Below are positions 10,381 to 22,963 of a stretch of DNA of 64,000 bases, piece after piece. The stretch spans positions 806,001 to 870,000 of the forward strand of contig JBCAMK010000006.1 in assembly GCA_038503065.1 (NCBI GenBank), read 5' to 3'. Numbering within the stretch: the stretch's first letter is position 1; each line of letters starts with the position of its first letter. The DNA comes from Paragyromitra xinjiangensis (taxonomy: Eukaryota > Ascomycota > Pezizomycetes > Pezizales > Discinaceae). Made by a program: the position numbers and the translations under genes. The notes beneath the pieces are model-generated. The model saw only the letters and a list, made by a program, of their open reading frames with translations, was not told the DNA's origin and did no database searches.

Positions 10381-13300
10381 TTACAATCCCCAATCAAACC
10401 CAAAATCCGGCGCAAAAAATAGATTTCTCCTCCTCCACTCTTTCTCACCCTCCACAACTTCTTCCGTCTCACCCTCTGCACCCTCCACACCACCAACTGC
10501 ACCACCAGCTCCAATAATTGCAGCATCACCTCTTTTGCAAAACTCTTCTAGAAACTCACTTGTCCTCACTTTCTCCTCTCCGTTAGCTAATAGATGCTCT
10601 ACCCTAAAACTTGCCTTCCTCCCCGTCACCCACTCGCCGACTCGTCCCTCACGAAGTTCCTTCACCAACTTTGGAATCTCTTTATCAGGATCCACATTCT
10701 CTGCCGGACTCTTCCACTGATTCGCCGTCCTTGGGGCTGTTCCTAATGCCTCCTCTGCGTTCCGCACAACTTTCGAGATAGTCCTGATATTCGGTGTTGC
10801 TACCTCTCGGAAGAAGTCATATTTTGGATTATCACGCAAATCAAAAACGGTCTTTGTCTGGCGGAGAAGCTGCTTCATCGCGAAGTCTACCTCATGATAG
10901 TCACCAGTCACCTTAGCAGCTGCAGGATGCGAGGAGAGAACGGGATACGGCGCGCCAGGAGGTTTCGGGATAATCATCGAGTCCAGAATCGCCTTCCTCA
11001 GCTCCGGTGCCCACTCGTGCGTTAATCCTGCTACAAGGTCAAGGAGCTCTCGAGCCATCTTTATAGATCGCTGGGAAGTGAGGGATTGGAACGACGTTGC
11101 GAGCCAAGTGAGAACATGAAGGAGATTCGATGTTGATGCGGTAGCTATGCATTCTAGTAGCGCGACGTAGACAAGAGAGTGTTGCATGAGAAGCATGTGG
11201 TTCTCAAATACCTCGTCTCTGTTTGCTGCAGATTGATACGTCTTAACTGTCTCTGGGTCTAGATATGTATCGTAGACCTTTGCGACGATTTCTAGTACCT
11301 CTTGTTTCGTCTTCGGGCCTGACTCGCGGATTTTTGTGACGGTAAGGATAGAATCTATCAAATGTGACTCAAGCGAGTGAAGTAGTAATCCCTCCGCGTA
11401 CTGTCCCGTTACAGAGAATCCGAAGATAAGAAACTTGCGGTTCATGATCTGCATATGATGACATAAACTCGTCGGATCTTTATCATTCGGCTTCCCGTAA
11501 TGCTGCTTCAGAAGCTCCAAGAGAAAACTTTGGCGGATATCAAATAGCTGCAACACAGGGTGAATATTGTGAAGCACACTATCTGCAGATGCTGCTGAAC
11601 GGGCCGATTTAAGCCCCTGGATTGTCTCAAGATTACCCGCCCAAATCCAGAGACGTTCATCCGCGGAAGGCAGAGGGCCTTTCAGGTGTCGAGACTCGAA
11701 GCCGAGGTAATCCGTCACGAGATCGAGAACGGATATTTGTTCAATTGCGTTTTTAGGGTTGACGCGTTTCATAGAAGGCATTGGAAACAGATCTTCCTCC
11801 GAGACTTGAGTCGCACGAGACCTTACATCCCCAGCATCGTTCTCATTACCCCCTGGTCCTGTTGCAGTTACAGCATCGAGCGTGATAGCTGATATGCCAG
11901 TTGGCTCGCATACCTCATCCTCCAAGATGATATCTCCAATCTTCGGCCACAGCCTTTTCATTGCTCGCCAGACACCCCGTCGCGCTTGGTTTTTCCAAAA
12001 TACCTTTCCCTCCTCATCGGCTAGCAACAGCCCCGACCCATCACCTAGATTCCCACCAACCGAGCCCGCCATACCCGCGTTCGCGCTCCCAGGCCATGTT
12101 GGTCCAGTCCCAACATTAGGTGTAGGAGGCGCGTAATAGAAGTCGCCATTCGGGGTTGGAGTCGGTGCATCGTACCCAGGTGTAGTGCTATAAGCTGAGT
12201 TTGGGAATGTATACCCATAGTAAGCCGGGGCACCAGAACTTGGACCAGCACCGTTCCCGCCAAATGGACCTGGCGGAGGCGGATCCCGATTGGTGACAGG
12301 CACAACAGACGGCATAGCAAGGAATTTTTCCCGCCGAAAAGTAGACGAAGTTCTTACCATGCTTTTCGTCAGTACTGGAGTCGAGGTAGGTAGCCGAATG
12401 ATGAACGGGATGGTTGCGCATGGTGCGAAGTTATCGGCCCGAAGATGGTCTTTCGGGGAAGGGTGGTATGTAGTTTGTGATATTACAAATGCCCGCTTCC
12501 CTTGTAATGGGTCTGGATTTGCCGAAGGCTCGGGTATGATTGTATCGGCTGAGGGAAGAGATTTTCGTTTCGCAGCCCGGGAATTAACCCGCGGCGCACC
12601 GGGGCCACGGACCTGGAGATCTGAACCGCCAAGCTCGGCGCGAAGCTTCTTCTTGGTGTCATCACCGATAACCCGCAGCACTTTCCAATAGATCAGTATC
12701 CATTTCCCAACCCTAACCCCTCCCAACCATAGTAAGGCATGAATGAGAATTACGAACCGTTATCCCCGATAACTTTCCCCTCACTCCCCACACCTAACGT
12801 CCGCAGTGAATTCAGTGGCCCTTTCCGCACTCCCTGAGCGTATAGATATAATCCCAGCCATTTCTGAAACTTATTTCTGACCTGTGAGCTTGCAAGCAGT
12901 AGTAACATGATCGTCACTGTCAGCGGTGGATTTGCTGCTGCGCCGCTTGTTACTGCACCCGGGCCTGGATCAGTTTTTCTCCGTTTCGGAGCAGGCAGTT
13001 GAGGATTCTCATCGGTAGGTGATACCACCACTGTTGGAGCCGCAAGCGCCCCAGCCTTCGTCTCGACTCGTTCGCGGTCAGAAGAAGAGAGAGTTTCAAG
13101 TAGACGCCATAATAAAGGTGCTTTACGCTCGCACTGGCGCTGAACTTTAACAAGGTCGAAAGTCTCGAGACCCTCCTTCAGGATTTCACCGGTGGTGCGA
13201 CCACGAGATTCGGTAGAGTTTGCGCGCACGTCGACGTTGATCTATATAAATAATAGCTATTCTCAGAAAAAAATGATTCCGTGTAGCTTTAAAAGAAACA

Positions 13301-13939
13301 CGGTGTATAGAAGAGAACGAAATGAGAAGAAAAGAGAAAAGTGGGAAATCCCAGGTAAGGGAGAATAGGGAAGGGGACACGAACGCCGCCCTTGACGAGT
13401 CCCGAGTCAAATTCATCTTTGAACACGCCTCCAGCCCAAGACACGGCGATCTCGTCGCCTCCATTATCCCGCGCGCGCTTCGAGGCCATGAAGATTTCGA
13501 GGAGGGATTTGATACCGCCATGGGTGTAGAAGAGGCTTACGCGGCGACGGACGGCGGGGTCTTCGCTTGCGAAGAGGCGCACAAGGAAATCCGAGATGGA
13601 GGTGAAGCCAAGAGGTTTGAGTGAATCCAAGACTGAGAGTAGGCGAAGCGGTTCGGGCGACTGCGCTGTTACCGGTATAACGGGTGGTGGGCCTTGGGCA
13701 AGTAGAGCTGGACCCGGTGGTGGGGGACCTGCAGGAGGCGCAATCAGTGGGATGTAGTATTGCTGCTGCTGCTGCTGCTGTTGATGAAGCTGTTGGGAGA
13801 TATTCTGCTGAGGAATATGCTGCTGATGTTGTTGATGCTGCTGGAGATGTACTGGTACCTGCTGCTGATGGTGGTGGTGCTGCTGAGGCGAATCCTGCGG
13901 CGGTGGGCCTGGGATAGTCTCACGACGACGGCGCGGCAT
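10381..13939 (-). CDS. large DUF6589-like protein with Q/H-rich N-terminus
   Basis: Three exons, 13939-13385, 13241-12758 and 12680-10381, join in phase to about 1112 residues. Both donors read GTTCGT and introns are 143 and 77 bases. The N-terminus MPRRRRET is followed by a Gln/His/Pro-rich stretch (residues 15-80) encoded by CAG/CAT-type triplets. A helical region and a basic KRRKTD cluster follow. A proline/glycine-rich linker precedes the conserved C-terminal half. There, WIWAGNLETIQGL (about residue 690) and QHYGKPNDKDPTSL (about 743) match the layout I recall for fungal DUF6589 proteins (G-L-T---L then HYG---DP-SL). Function is unknown; DUF6589 families are expanded in fungi. Exons are well supported, the family call moderately. 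Confidence 0.72.
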
Positions 13940-16900
13940 AACGGACGGCGACTCGGTCAGTCAATGGAAGAATACCACTCTATAAACTCAGCAATCAGTC
14001 CTTGGGGGACAATTGGCAAGTTTGGGGGTCGATATCCCTAGGGAGACGCGTTGTTGACGTTGTTCGAGGGGGGGCAGAAATCTTTATCGGGGAGCGAAGT
14101 GAGAAATACTTTTCGGCCTAGACCCTCCAAGACAGAATGGCAGTCCCCCAAAAATGTATACACATCGGGAAGATGAAGATTATATGCTTTTAAATAATTT
14201 CGGGTCATGTTTCTTTGGGGGGGTTTCCCTGGTGCATTCTCCTGGCCGCAGCAGCCTTTCATCGTCCAATGTTCGTCTGCATTGCAAGATCAGATGAGAT
14301 AAGATAAAAGGAATTTCCATTTCTGGTGATATTCAGTTCCGAGTGAGGGACTGTGAAGTGGATCTCCGCCGAGGCTGGCCAATAATATTCTGATGGAACA
14401 TGACTCCTAGATATCCCAACCAATAACACAACAGAGGATCAGCAGTTTATTCTCATTGCTCTTCGGGTGAGTTAAGTGGAGGGGACCCCACTATCCATTA
14501 TTCCCCTCCCGTCTCACCGTTTCTTCGCCTGAGCGGCTATTAAAAGTTTGAACCGTCCAGAGATAACGCTCACCGCAAAGGCCTTTTCACTCAACTTTCC
14601 CATAAGGCTTGCATAAAATGTCGCTCTCTTGTGGACTGATTGCGAATTTGTCGAGAAGAAGAAAGGCTACCGGCGGGATCTGCTCTCGTTGGTCTGTGGA
14701 AGAAAATTATCTTCATTTCGGAAGGTCCAAGGCTCTCGATATAATTGGCCTGGGTAAAATTCGCTTCTGAGGAAGAAAGATGAGCTGCATCGCAGCCGCT
14801 AGAAACCGAAAATCCTTCAATCGGCCAGTAAAAACTGTTGCCCACAGTCGATTATATCCCCTCCACCCCCCACAGCTGCTGTCGAACTGCTCGTCGATCT
14901 TGGAGCGAACGCACACACATCCTATCTTCATTCTTTTTTCAAAGTTTCAAACACCACCTATTGTACATCTCGTACACTAGAGCAGTCCATTTTGAAAGGA
15001 GGGGTATGGTGCAACTAGGTATCTTGGTGCCTGAACAGCAATGAGAAACGGCTCCTCGGACTTCGGCAGTTTACCCAGACAGCTGAATGCGATATCTTTT
15101 CGAACCGAATAACCCTGTTCAAAACTGATCGAACGTAACCCAAATCAGATTTTCGTGCCTCAAGCGATAGCCACAATATCGCATTACAGATATTCCATCC
15201 GAAGGTTTTTCCTCAGAAGGCTCCGCGGGACGGGGTACAGGCCAAACTCAAATAAGAGCATCAACTGGAGAAGCCGCAGCTTAGTACATCGAGCTTGCTC
15301 GGGAATCCAGGTACAGTGTTATACAGGGCGGAAGTAACAGCGGAGACGGGAGTGTGCCTCTTTCGCTCCTTCCTATTTACGAGGCTTTCCTTCTTTCTTC
15401 CTCCATTCTTTATTTCTTTTTTATCAGGTAGCGGAATGCAGGAAACGGGATCTAGGCCTTTTGTGGGCCGATCCTGTCTCGTAAAGTCAGCAACTTTACT
15501 AAGTAGCAAAAAAGCAATCAGCGAGTAAGCCACCTTTTGGCTTCCTAGCCTTAAGCAGTCTAAGGCAAGCCAATATCAAAACCACGTTATACCTCGCCTT
15601 ATGGTCCAAACTCTAGGGCGTCGTAGTTATGCCTTTCTGCTTTATTTGAAGAAGAAAATAATTTCAAGGATAGGAATTTCCGTAGTCAGCCGAAATTAAG
15701 TGTCGCCGCCCGTGAGCCCGCGCCTGATCACAACAGGCGATGCTTCGATCGTGAATCGTGAAGCTACTCTTCACCTGGTTACCCCATGTGTAAGAGCTGA
15801 GGATGTTAAGGCGTCCGGTGATGTCTCACATAATATCCTATCGTTACCGTGGATTTGTCGCGATAATAGCTGTTGGAGATTGAGAAGCTTTGAGCATTAT
15901 TGCTAGATACGAAGTTAGAGGTATTGCTATCGATAAGCTGCAGAGTAAAGTTGGATAAGGCCATCGATGGGCTCGGGATGTTGTGAAATGTTACTCCCGA
16001 GGTCAATTTATCCACCCTAGATTGAAAACACCCATGCAAGGGGCAGGGCATCACATATATTGCCCCTTCGGACTTTGCAGTATCGAAGCCTCATACGGAC
16101 GCCATCACCGTGATCTTCAAACCCTCACGTTCTTGTAATCCGCTGCTCCGATACCAGTGCGGATGGAAGTGCCCTAATCACAAGAGAGAAAAAGAAGGGG
16201 GAAGGATGGAGAAAACGACTTCAATGGCCGACGAAAAGGAAAGTACGACACATCCATCAGGGCTGCTGACAGTTAAACCCTAACCCTTGACTATTTTGGC
16301 TCGAGTGAGACCCGATGAATACGCCTGAACCCCTTCACAGTCAACTCACCGAGGCCTGTGTATAACCACAAACATGACATAAAATACTGTCCCGTGGAAC
16401 TTAGGTCCATCTTGTGTGGATATAGAAAAGCAAATAACCGTCACAGCGTTGATAATGTGGAGGAAATACAAGCAGCCCGAAAATAAAGGGCCTGCTGTTG
16501 GCTCTAAACATTCTAAAGTCAAAAAATTTGCCGAACCTGTTCGTCATCTTGACAGCAAATTATCTATCACTCATGGCTGATGATCCAGTTGATTGAATAA
16601 ACCACAAACCCTTCAACGATGGTCAGCCAGGAATAAGGATATGCCAACAGCAAACACCAACAATCCCCAGTCAAATCACCCTCCAAAATTTACCGGCTGC
16701 TTTTATCAAGGGTGTAGTCCAACGGCGGAGGGTTTAATTGACTTCTTTCCTGCGTAGCCGAATCCTTCTCTATCGCGTCGCCGCTGGTTCACCAAGCTTA
16801 CTTCCCTCTTGAGAGCGTCAAAACGGAAAATAGCTCTTGTGGCGCATTCCCAAGATCGATATCTTTCGGCTGTTCGTGCAGAAATTTGACGGGTCGATGG

Positions 16901-17521
16901 TCCACGTGGGTATTCACCGGGGTAGCAGAGCGGTAAGTTCCAGCTCAGCAAGAGATACGGCATCAGTGCAAACAACATGATCGGGGTGATGGAAATTTTA
17001 GTCGGATTGAATTAGAATATTTTTGTAGCCGACAGGAAGGGGGTTCAGTATTCCTAAGTAGGTTCAAATACATGTTTCGTGTCCATTTCACCGCGAGCGT
17101 AAATCCTCGATGAGCTCTTGAAAAAAAAAGGGGTGTGGCACCGTAGGTACATGTATCGGTTAAGCAACGCTAAAAGGTATAGCACTCCATCAGGAATTAA
17201 TGGTACATGAGTAGCTGTTCTGGTTTGTTTCGGACGGTTGATTGACCTCACACTATGCTTTGGGGAAAGTAATTCCCATTGACATGGCACATATAGCACC
17301 TTCACCACTCCTACAAAACGAACATAACTTGTGTCAATACCTATCATCACCACAGTTATATCTAATGGTGGTGGTTCTAGCTAGCCTCAGACCTAGTGAG
17401 AAAGCTTGATTGCTGGCATGTATCCTCGTGATCAAGGGTTAGGGTTGCAATTGGGCTTATCACAACCCAACGAAGGCTTCTTCGCTGCATCTTCATCACA
17501 CAGAACGTACATAAAACCGCC
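13940..17521. other. 3.6-kb intergenic stretch, no supportable gene
   Basis: Short frames on both strands (14591-14845 minus, 15261-15533 minus, 16706-16978 minus) lack domain character or splice partners. The first 100 bases upstream of 13939 are presumably the promoter of the DUF6589-like gene. AACCCTAACCC-type words near 16270 are too short to be telomeric. Confidence 0.45.
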
Positions 17522-18520
17522 ATGCCATCTCTCTGTACTATTCCGAACGAGATTACACTACTGATTGCAGAATGTCTCCGGCCGAAAGATCTCGGCTGCT
17601 TCTTACGAATTAGCCATCCCTTCGCTCTTCTCCTCACCCCCGTCCTCCACAAGCTTGCCTTCCATGACCAAGATGGATTGCCCGCCCTCCATTGGGCAGC
17701 CAAGCAAGGTCACGAGCCACTGGTTAGACTCCTCCTAGGGGGGGATTTTGACCAAGACAGGGACCACGATTCCTACGCGAACCTCACGAAACAAACTCCT
17801 CTGATGTGGGCAGCTGAGAGGGGCCATCTTAATATCGTCAAGCTACTGCTAGAGGATGGTGCAGAAATTGATGAAAGATGCGACACCGATAACTGCAACA
17901 CTGCACTCCTATGTGCAATTAAGCAATGCAACGTAGCAGTTGCTCGACTGCTGTTGCTGAATGGTGCAGATCCTAATACTCCGGATATACCTAGATGGAA
18001 ACCCCACTCCACAGCACTTCACCTGGCTGTACGCTATGAGCCTGCAAATGAGACCATGATTGAGATGCTGCTAGAGAGCGGAGCAAATATCAATGCTCGT
18101 GATAACCAGGGAAGAACAGTACTTTATGAACTGTGTGAGCGACGACGTGACCGGTGTTCAGCCGCCAGACAGTTGTTGAAAGCTGGCATTGATGTGAATG
18201 CCCTGTCCACAGAGCTGGAAACCGTACTGCATGTGGTGGCAACTCGGGGCCTTGTGGATTTGTCGCAAGTACTGGTAGACTATGGTGCCGACATAGAGGT
18301 TTCGGACCGTGATGGAAATCGTGCACTTCATCTCGCAGCGTCTAGAAACCACGACGGGGTTGAGATCATATTGGTTGAGGCTGGGGCCGATATAACTGCT
18401 AGAAATATGAACGGACGCACTCCTTTAGATTATGTCAACGATGAGGAGTTGATACCAGTCCTGATTTCGCTGTCGGAGGATTTTGCAAAACGACAAGAGA
18501 AACCCAATGGCTCAGAATAA
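17522..18520 (+). CDS. F-box/ankyrin-repeat protein
   Basis: Single exon, 332 residues, starting at an ATG in CCGCCATGCC. Residues 1-45 (LPNE-like ITLLIAECLRPKDLGCFLRI) fit a divergent F-box, the Skp1-binding part of SCF ubiquitin ligases. About seven ankyrin repeats follow (residues 52-320) with clear cores: ALHWAAKQGHEPLVRLLL, PLMWAAERGHLNIVKLLL, ALHLAVRY, VLHVVATRGLVDLSQVLV, ALHLAASRNHDGVEIIL. The last repeat ends in TPLDYV and a short polar tail follows. Such proteins usually recruit substrates for ubiquitylation; the substrate is unknown. The reverse-strand frames over this gene are shadows. Confidence 0.85.
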   Translation: MPSLCTIPNEITLLIAECLRPKDLGCFLRISHPFALLLTPVLHKLAFHDQDGLPALHWAAKQGHEPLVRLLLGGDFDQDRDHDSYANLTKQTPLMWAAERGHLNIVKLLLEDGAEIDERCDTDNCNTALLCAIKQCNVAVARLLLLNGADPNTPDIPRWKPHSTALHLAVRYEPANETMIEMLLESGANINARDNQGRTVLYELCERRRDRCSAARQLLKAGIDVNALSTELETVLHVVATRGLVDLSQVLVDYGADIEVSDRDGNRALHLAASRNHDGVEIILVEAGADITARNMNGRTPLDYVNDEELIPVLISLSEDFAKRQEKPNGSE

Positions 18521-19067
18521 GAGGGACGTGGGGAGTCACAGGGCAAACTAGGACGCTATGAGGTTGTATGCTCGATAACTTTCTTGGCTAAAGTTCTTAA
18601 GCTTTTGTATCCTTTGGTATAAGCGTTGGCAGTCCTGTTAAAGAGATTGTGTTCTAATCAAATATATCTTACCGTTGAGGATAAATTAACGTGTAGACTT
18701 CATTCCAGATTCGGTCCCCTCACCCACGTTTGGTGGAGCGGACTATAGCCGCAATGATGCTCTCGCAGACCTAGAGCAATAGGAAATATTGTTTTAGTAA
18801 CATCCAAACTTTATTTATACTAAGTCCAGCTCAAATTGATAATACAGTAAGCCATAACACCATATTCCAAAACGCCTATCGTACATTACTAAAGCCTTCC
18901 CACTCTGCTTCCAATTTTATACATCACAATCGCCTTCCACCATAGTCTACTCCCATCAACCCCAAAAGATATTAGTCAACGGTTGTTAGATACAACTACA
19001 GAAAATCTTCTATTATAAATTTTCAATTATCATCCAAATAAGATGGTCGGAAACTCCCCATACTTGC
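18521..19067. other. convergent intergenic region
   Basis: This is the 3' flank shared by the rightward F-box/ankyrin gene and the leftward kelch gene. It is AT-rich and contains terminator-like A/T tracts, but I see no gene. Confidence 0.5.
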
Positions 19068-21027
19068 CTATCTCGTATCATCTAATAGTGGCTTTTGGGA
19101 AACAGGCTTCCGCATAACTCCTACATTATCCATCTCCACAGGCTCTCTAACCCCAGGCAGCTCATGCCGAGGGCCTTTTTGATATGGTGAAGGTAATTCG
19201 TGTAGTGGAGCCGAGTTTGGGATGCCATTCGAATCGCCAGGCAGCTCGTGTCTCATGCCGTCGTAGCCACCTACTTCAGCAATGATTGGTAATTGAGAAT
19301 TAATATTTTTCCGGCGTCGGTACCAAATAATAGCAAAAACAATAGCAGCCAGCGCAATCAGACCACCGATAACACCCCCAACGATTGCGCCTACAGGTGT
19401 ACTCTTTGGTTGATCCGTGGAATTCGAGCTCGATGTGTTATTTGGGTTTGATACACTGCCTGAGTTTGATGTAGTGTTTGTGCTCACGACAGCCTCGAAA
19501 ATCGCCTGCAATTTGTCGTCAACAAACCCATTTTTAGGAGCTGTGATAGTCGCATTTCCATTGACACTGTTAGTATGTCAGCATATGGTACACCCTAGTA
19601 TTTCGACCTTATCTTACCCGCCCCCGATGATACCGTATAGTTTTTCGGGTAACTTATAGCTTGGGGCTCCAGCTGGAAATTCATACGTAGTGGTCCAATT
19701 CAGCGTTGTGATATCGAGCATACTTATCCCCGTTGTCGTGGCATCATCGCAAGCCAGGTAGTCGTCCAAGGCCAACCCTCGCCGGCCAAGATAAGATACT
19801 AGATATCTTTCCGAAAGAAGATCACAGCTGAAGGACTCTCTCGCAAGAGGTGCTTTGCCGACATTCACCCAGTGGAAATATGGTAAAGTGAGTATCCATA
19901 CGTCGCTGAGGGCATCGGTTCCTATCGTATCATCTTGGTTGGCGCCGCCGTATACATAGATGCTATGGCTGGTCCCATCTGCGGCAGATACTCCGACTCC
20001 GCAGAACTCCCGGCGACTTGCAGGAAAGTTTCCAGCCTCGGCGGTGGCTGTTTGGGTGTACCAGGTCTTTGTGGCGATATCATAGACATTGATTGAATTC
20101 ATTGGTCTCTGGAGCGTTCCGTTAGCCATTTGTAGTGGTGTATGGATACTAAATTCAATATACCTACCTTTACGCTCACATCATTCTGGTAGCCACCTAC
20201 CAAGACGAACGCACCTGCTTTACCTAATGACTCGAAGAGAATCATCTTCCCCACCTGCACCGACCCAAGCGACACGGAGTTCGTCTCATTCGCCCACGAC
20301 TTCGCGTTGAAATCATAAGTTAGCATATTTGAGAGAAGTTGTTCTGGTGGCGCATTGGCTGGTAAGAATGTTCCGTTCCCAAGAGAATATACACCCGTCC
20401 CTACAATTCCTGCAAATATGTATCCAACCCCTTCCTTATTGACGGAGGCCGACTGTCCCAGTGCAACAGGTTGCATGTCACTTGTTGAACTTATCACCCA
20501 CTGAGCATTTGTACTAGCGGTATCGTATTCCCACACAGTCCCATCTAACGCTGGTTGAGTGGCGTTCGAAAGGTCTCCGTTGACTGTTTGCCTTGAATAT
20601 AGTTCATATCCCCCACCGAAGAGTAGAATTTTTCCATTGTTAGCCCATAGTGTGGGCCATTTTGCGCGCGGTATGGTGTCTGGCATCCGTATTATCGTTG
20701 TTATGTTATCCGCTTCGGTGTCGGCAGACTTGGTGAAGTCAAGTATCCGAAGGTAGGAATCTGCCGGAACAAAATTATTAAAAACCCTTCTGCCGCCTTA
20801 TGAAATAGCTTACTCACTACTTATTTGTAGAACAGGCCCGCCCCTCTCGAACTCGATCACGTTATATCCGCCCAAAGCATATATCTTATTTTCCCACACC
20901 ACGCCTTGAGATTCGCGTGAGTACTAGACGATTTCACGGTTTTCCTAAACGAGAGGCAATAGTTGGAGTACCTACTAGCGTGATTTCCCTGTTGGCAAAC
21001 ATTACGAATGTAGTCTGGCACTGACAT
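19068..21027 (-). CDS. kelch-repeat membrane protein, apparently lacking its signal peptide
   Basis: Five exons join in phase to 573 residues: 21027-20976, 20904-20818, 20760-20168, 20108-19618 and 19566-19068. Kelch-type beta-propeller blades are visible (KIYALGGYN, KILLFGGGYE, AFVLVGGYQ, IYVYGGAN). A Ser/Asn/Thr-rich stalk precedes one transmembrane segment at about residues 466-489 (GAIVGGVIGGLIALAAIVFA), followed by RRRK and a proline/His/Glu-rich cytoplasmic tail. This matches the fungal cell-wall-anchored kelch family, whose members normally begin with a signal peptide. Here the first clear exon starts MSVPDYIRNVCQQGNHAS, and an in-frame TAG lies 15 bases before the ATG. The exon with the signal peptide may therefore lie further upstream or be lost. 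Exons 3-5 are firm, exons 1-2 less so. Confidence 0.75.
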
Positions 21028-22963
21028 CACTGTTGGCAGAGAATCCTATTTGATAGGATCAAGTGAATCAAAGAACGTAAAGGGGGAATCCTCGGTTTGG
21101 AGAACGAGAGAAGCGGAGAGTATCAACCCTTTATTTCTGTCCGGGTGGTGGCGTAGTCACGAAATCCGAACCCCTACCGGTATACCCCTGGTATGTGCTT
21201 CTATGATCTTTGCATGCTAAGAATCAAGGAACCGAACACTTATCTATAGATAAATTAGATACAAACATACGGGGGGTAAAACTCAAAAGCTTGAGACACT
21301 TGGCCACGATATCGGGGCACATCAAGCTCCCCTCCAAAGTCTTGGTTATCCAACTTCATCTACCATTTATAGAGACCGAACACATGCACAACTTATCACA
21401 TTAGGTATTCATTCACCCTGTTCAACAGGCGCACGAATAGTACAGGAAAAAAACAAAGTATGGTTTCGAAGTAGCGCCTATTGCAACCAGAAACTAATGC
21501 CAAGGCATATTTTATTTTTCAGCAAGCACAACCAATGTTTGGAAGCCGATTGCTTCAACCAGTTAGCTTTTGATATCTCTCGTATTAGGGCGGAGCGAAT
21601 CAGTTTCGGTTAGTGTGACGATTATCATAGACGCATTGGGAAGGATGGTTATACAAAGAGTTAACCGACTTCTGTTACTCCCTTAGACAGCTATCGTACT
21701 TTATGGTCTCTGAATAAACTATACTCTAGCTAACAAGCGCTAGTAAAGCCTCCAGAAAAAGTACACATCTTGGCTGAACAACACTCCCAGCCTCGTCAAT
21801 TGCAATGACATGACCGTATTTATGATTCTCGCAGCCGGAACGCCACATTAACTACATGGCTAAAAATAACGACGTCCTGGAGCTTTTGCCTACAAAAAGC
21901 TCGTCGACTCAGGATAATATGGATGAACCCACCAAGCTCCCCGAGATCAGATTCCGCGGCCGTCACTCTAGTGCGGAACTATCTTCTTTATGCGACTGAG
22001 TCCTAGATACATTCCCTAGATTACATATAGTTGGGGACACCTATAGATAGAGGGTTTCGGGCCCCAACCCCACTCAAGCGCTAATGCTTTTCCACCGCCA
22101 CCACACCCTAGAATTATTTTCTCTCTGCTAAGTTGTTTTCCTGCTTCCGCTCTACAGTGTAGCAGAGCCTGATTATTTTATCGTTCTAAGTTGTGGAGTA
22201 GATGATTTTTGAAAATTTAGGTTTTTGGTGGGAGCCAAACCAAATATCGCGTCCGATTATTTCCTGCTTAGGTAACTAACTGGCCTAAATAGGTCGTACA
22301 TAGGCTTATTAATACGCCAAGAAGGTCACTTTGGGACTCTTGGCGTAACTATGGCGGTGCTTGGCAGTTAAGAGCTGACTAAATCACCGAAAACGGTAAG
22401 AATGGCGTATTACTAAGCCTAGAAATGAATATCGCGCCCCTCCGTCTATCGGTGTCCCCAACCATACCAGAAAACCAGAAATATTAGGTCTGGCTACATT
22501 TCTCAGCAGCAGGTACAGACCGGGCAACCCAGGTACGATAGACATTAATCTAATTACCCAGGTATCCTGGTAGGCTGGAAATTCGCAAAAGGGAAGCAGG
22601 CCGAGGACCCTCACCCTAATACGATTTTACCGACTCGGTGTCTAATAGCTATTATTGCGCCAATCTCAAATTTTGGTACAAGGCTCAACGGTTTTTGGGG
22701 GACTTTCAAAGATAACGTGAGTCACGCCGAATAACATCGAAAGCCTTACCTGATCAAGCCAATCAAATATATTGCTACGAGTACCCTGCACCAACCACAA
22801 ACATCCCAGAAACTTTCAAACATAAAAAAGACTTCTTACCATCACACTCGATGCATGTCCTTGTAGGAGCTTGAGTAAATATCCCATAAATCCGAGGACA
22901 TGGATGAAAGACTACATCGATTTTTTATCCAAAAAGACTTACTATAAAGAGGGAGGAAATGAT
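21028..22963. other. AT-rich intergenic stretch with an inverted repeat
   Basis: No gene is supportable. The frame at 22384-22614 (minus) overlaps the inverted repeat described separately. The region right of 21.1 kb is AT-rich and stop-dense like other decayed blocks. Confidence 0.45.
22302..22420. repeat. 18-bp inverted repeat, 119-bp span
   Basis: AGGCTTATTAATACGCCA at 22302-22319 is the reverse complement, with one mismatch, of TGGCGTATTACTAAGCCT at 22403-22420. The interior holds a second small hairpin (GCCAAGA...TCTTGGC). It could be a stem-loop or the core of a decayed MITE. No target-site duplication is evident. Confidence 0.6.

Noticed and set aside
13684..14041. Plus-strand Ala- and Leu-rich frames
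   Set aside because: They are antisense readings of the CAG/CAT tract of the DUF6589-like gene.
16265..16290. AACCCTAACCC-like words here and at about 3185, 12711, 17440 and 24070
   Set aside because: There are only one or two telomere-like units at each site, so these are neither telomeric nor convincing interstitial arrays.
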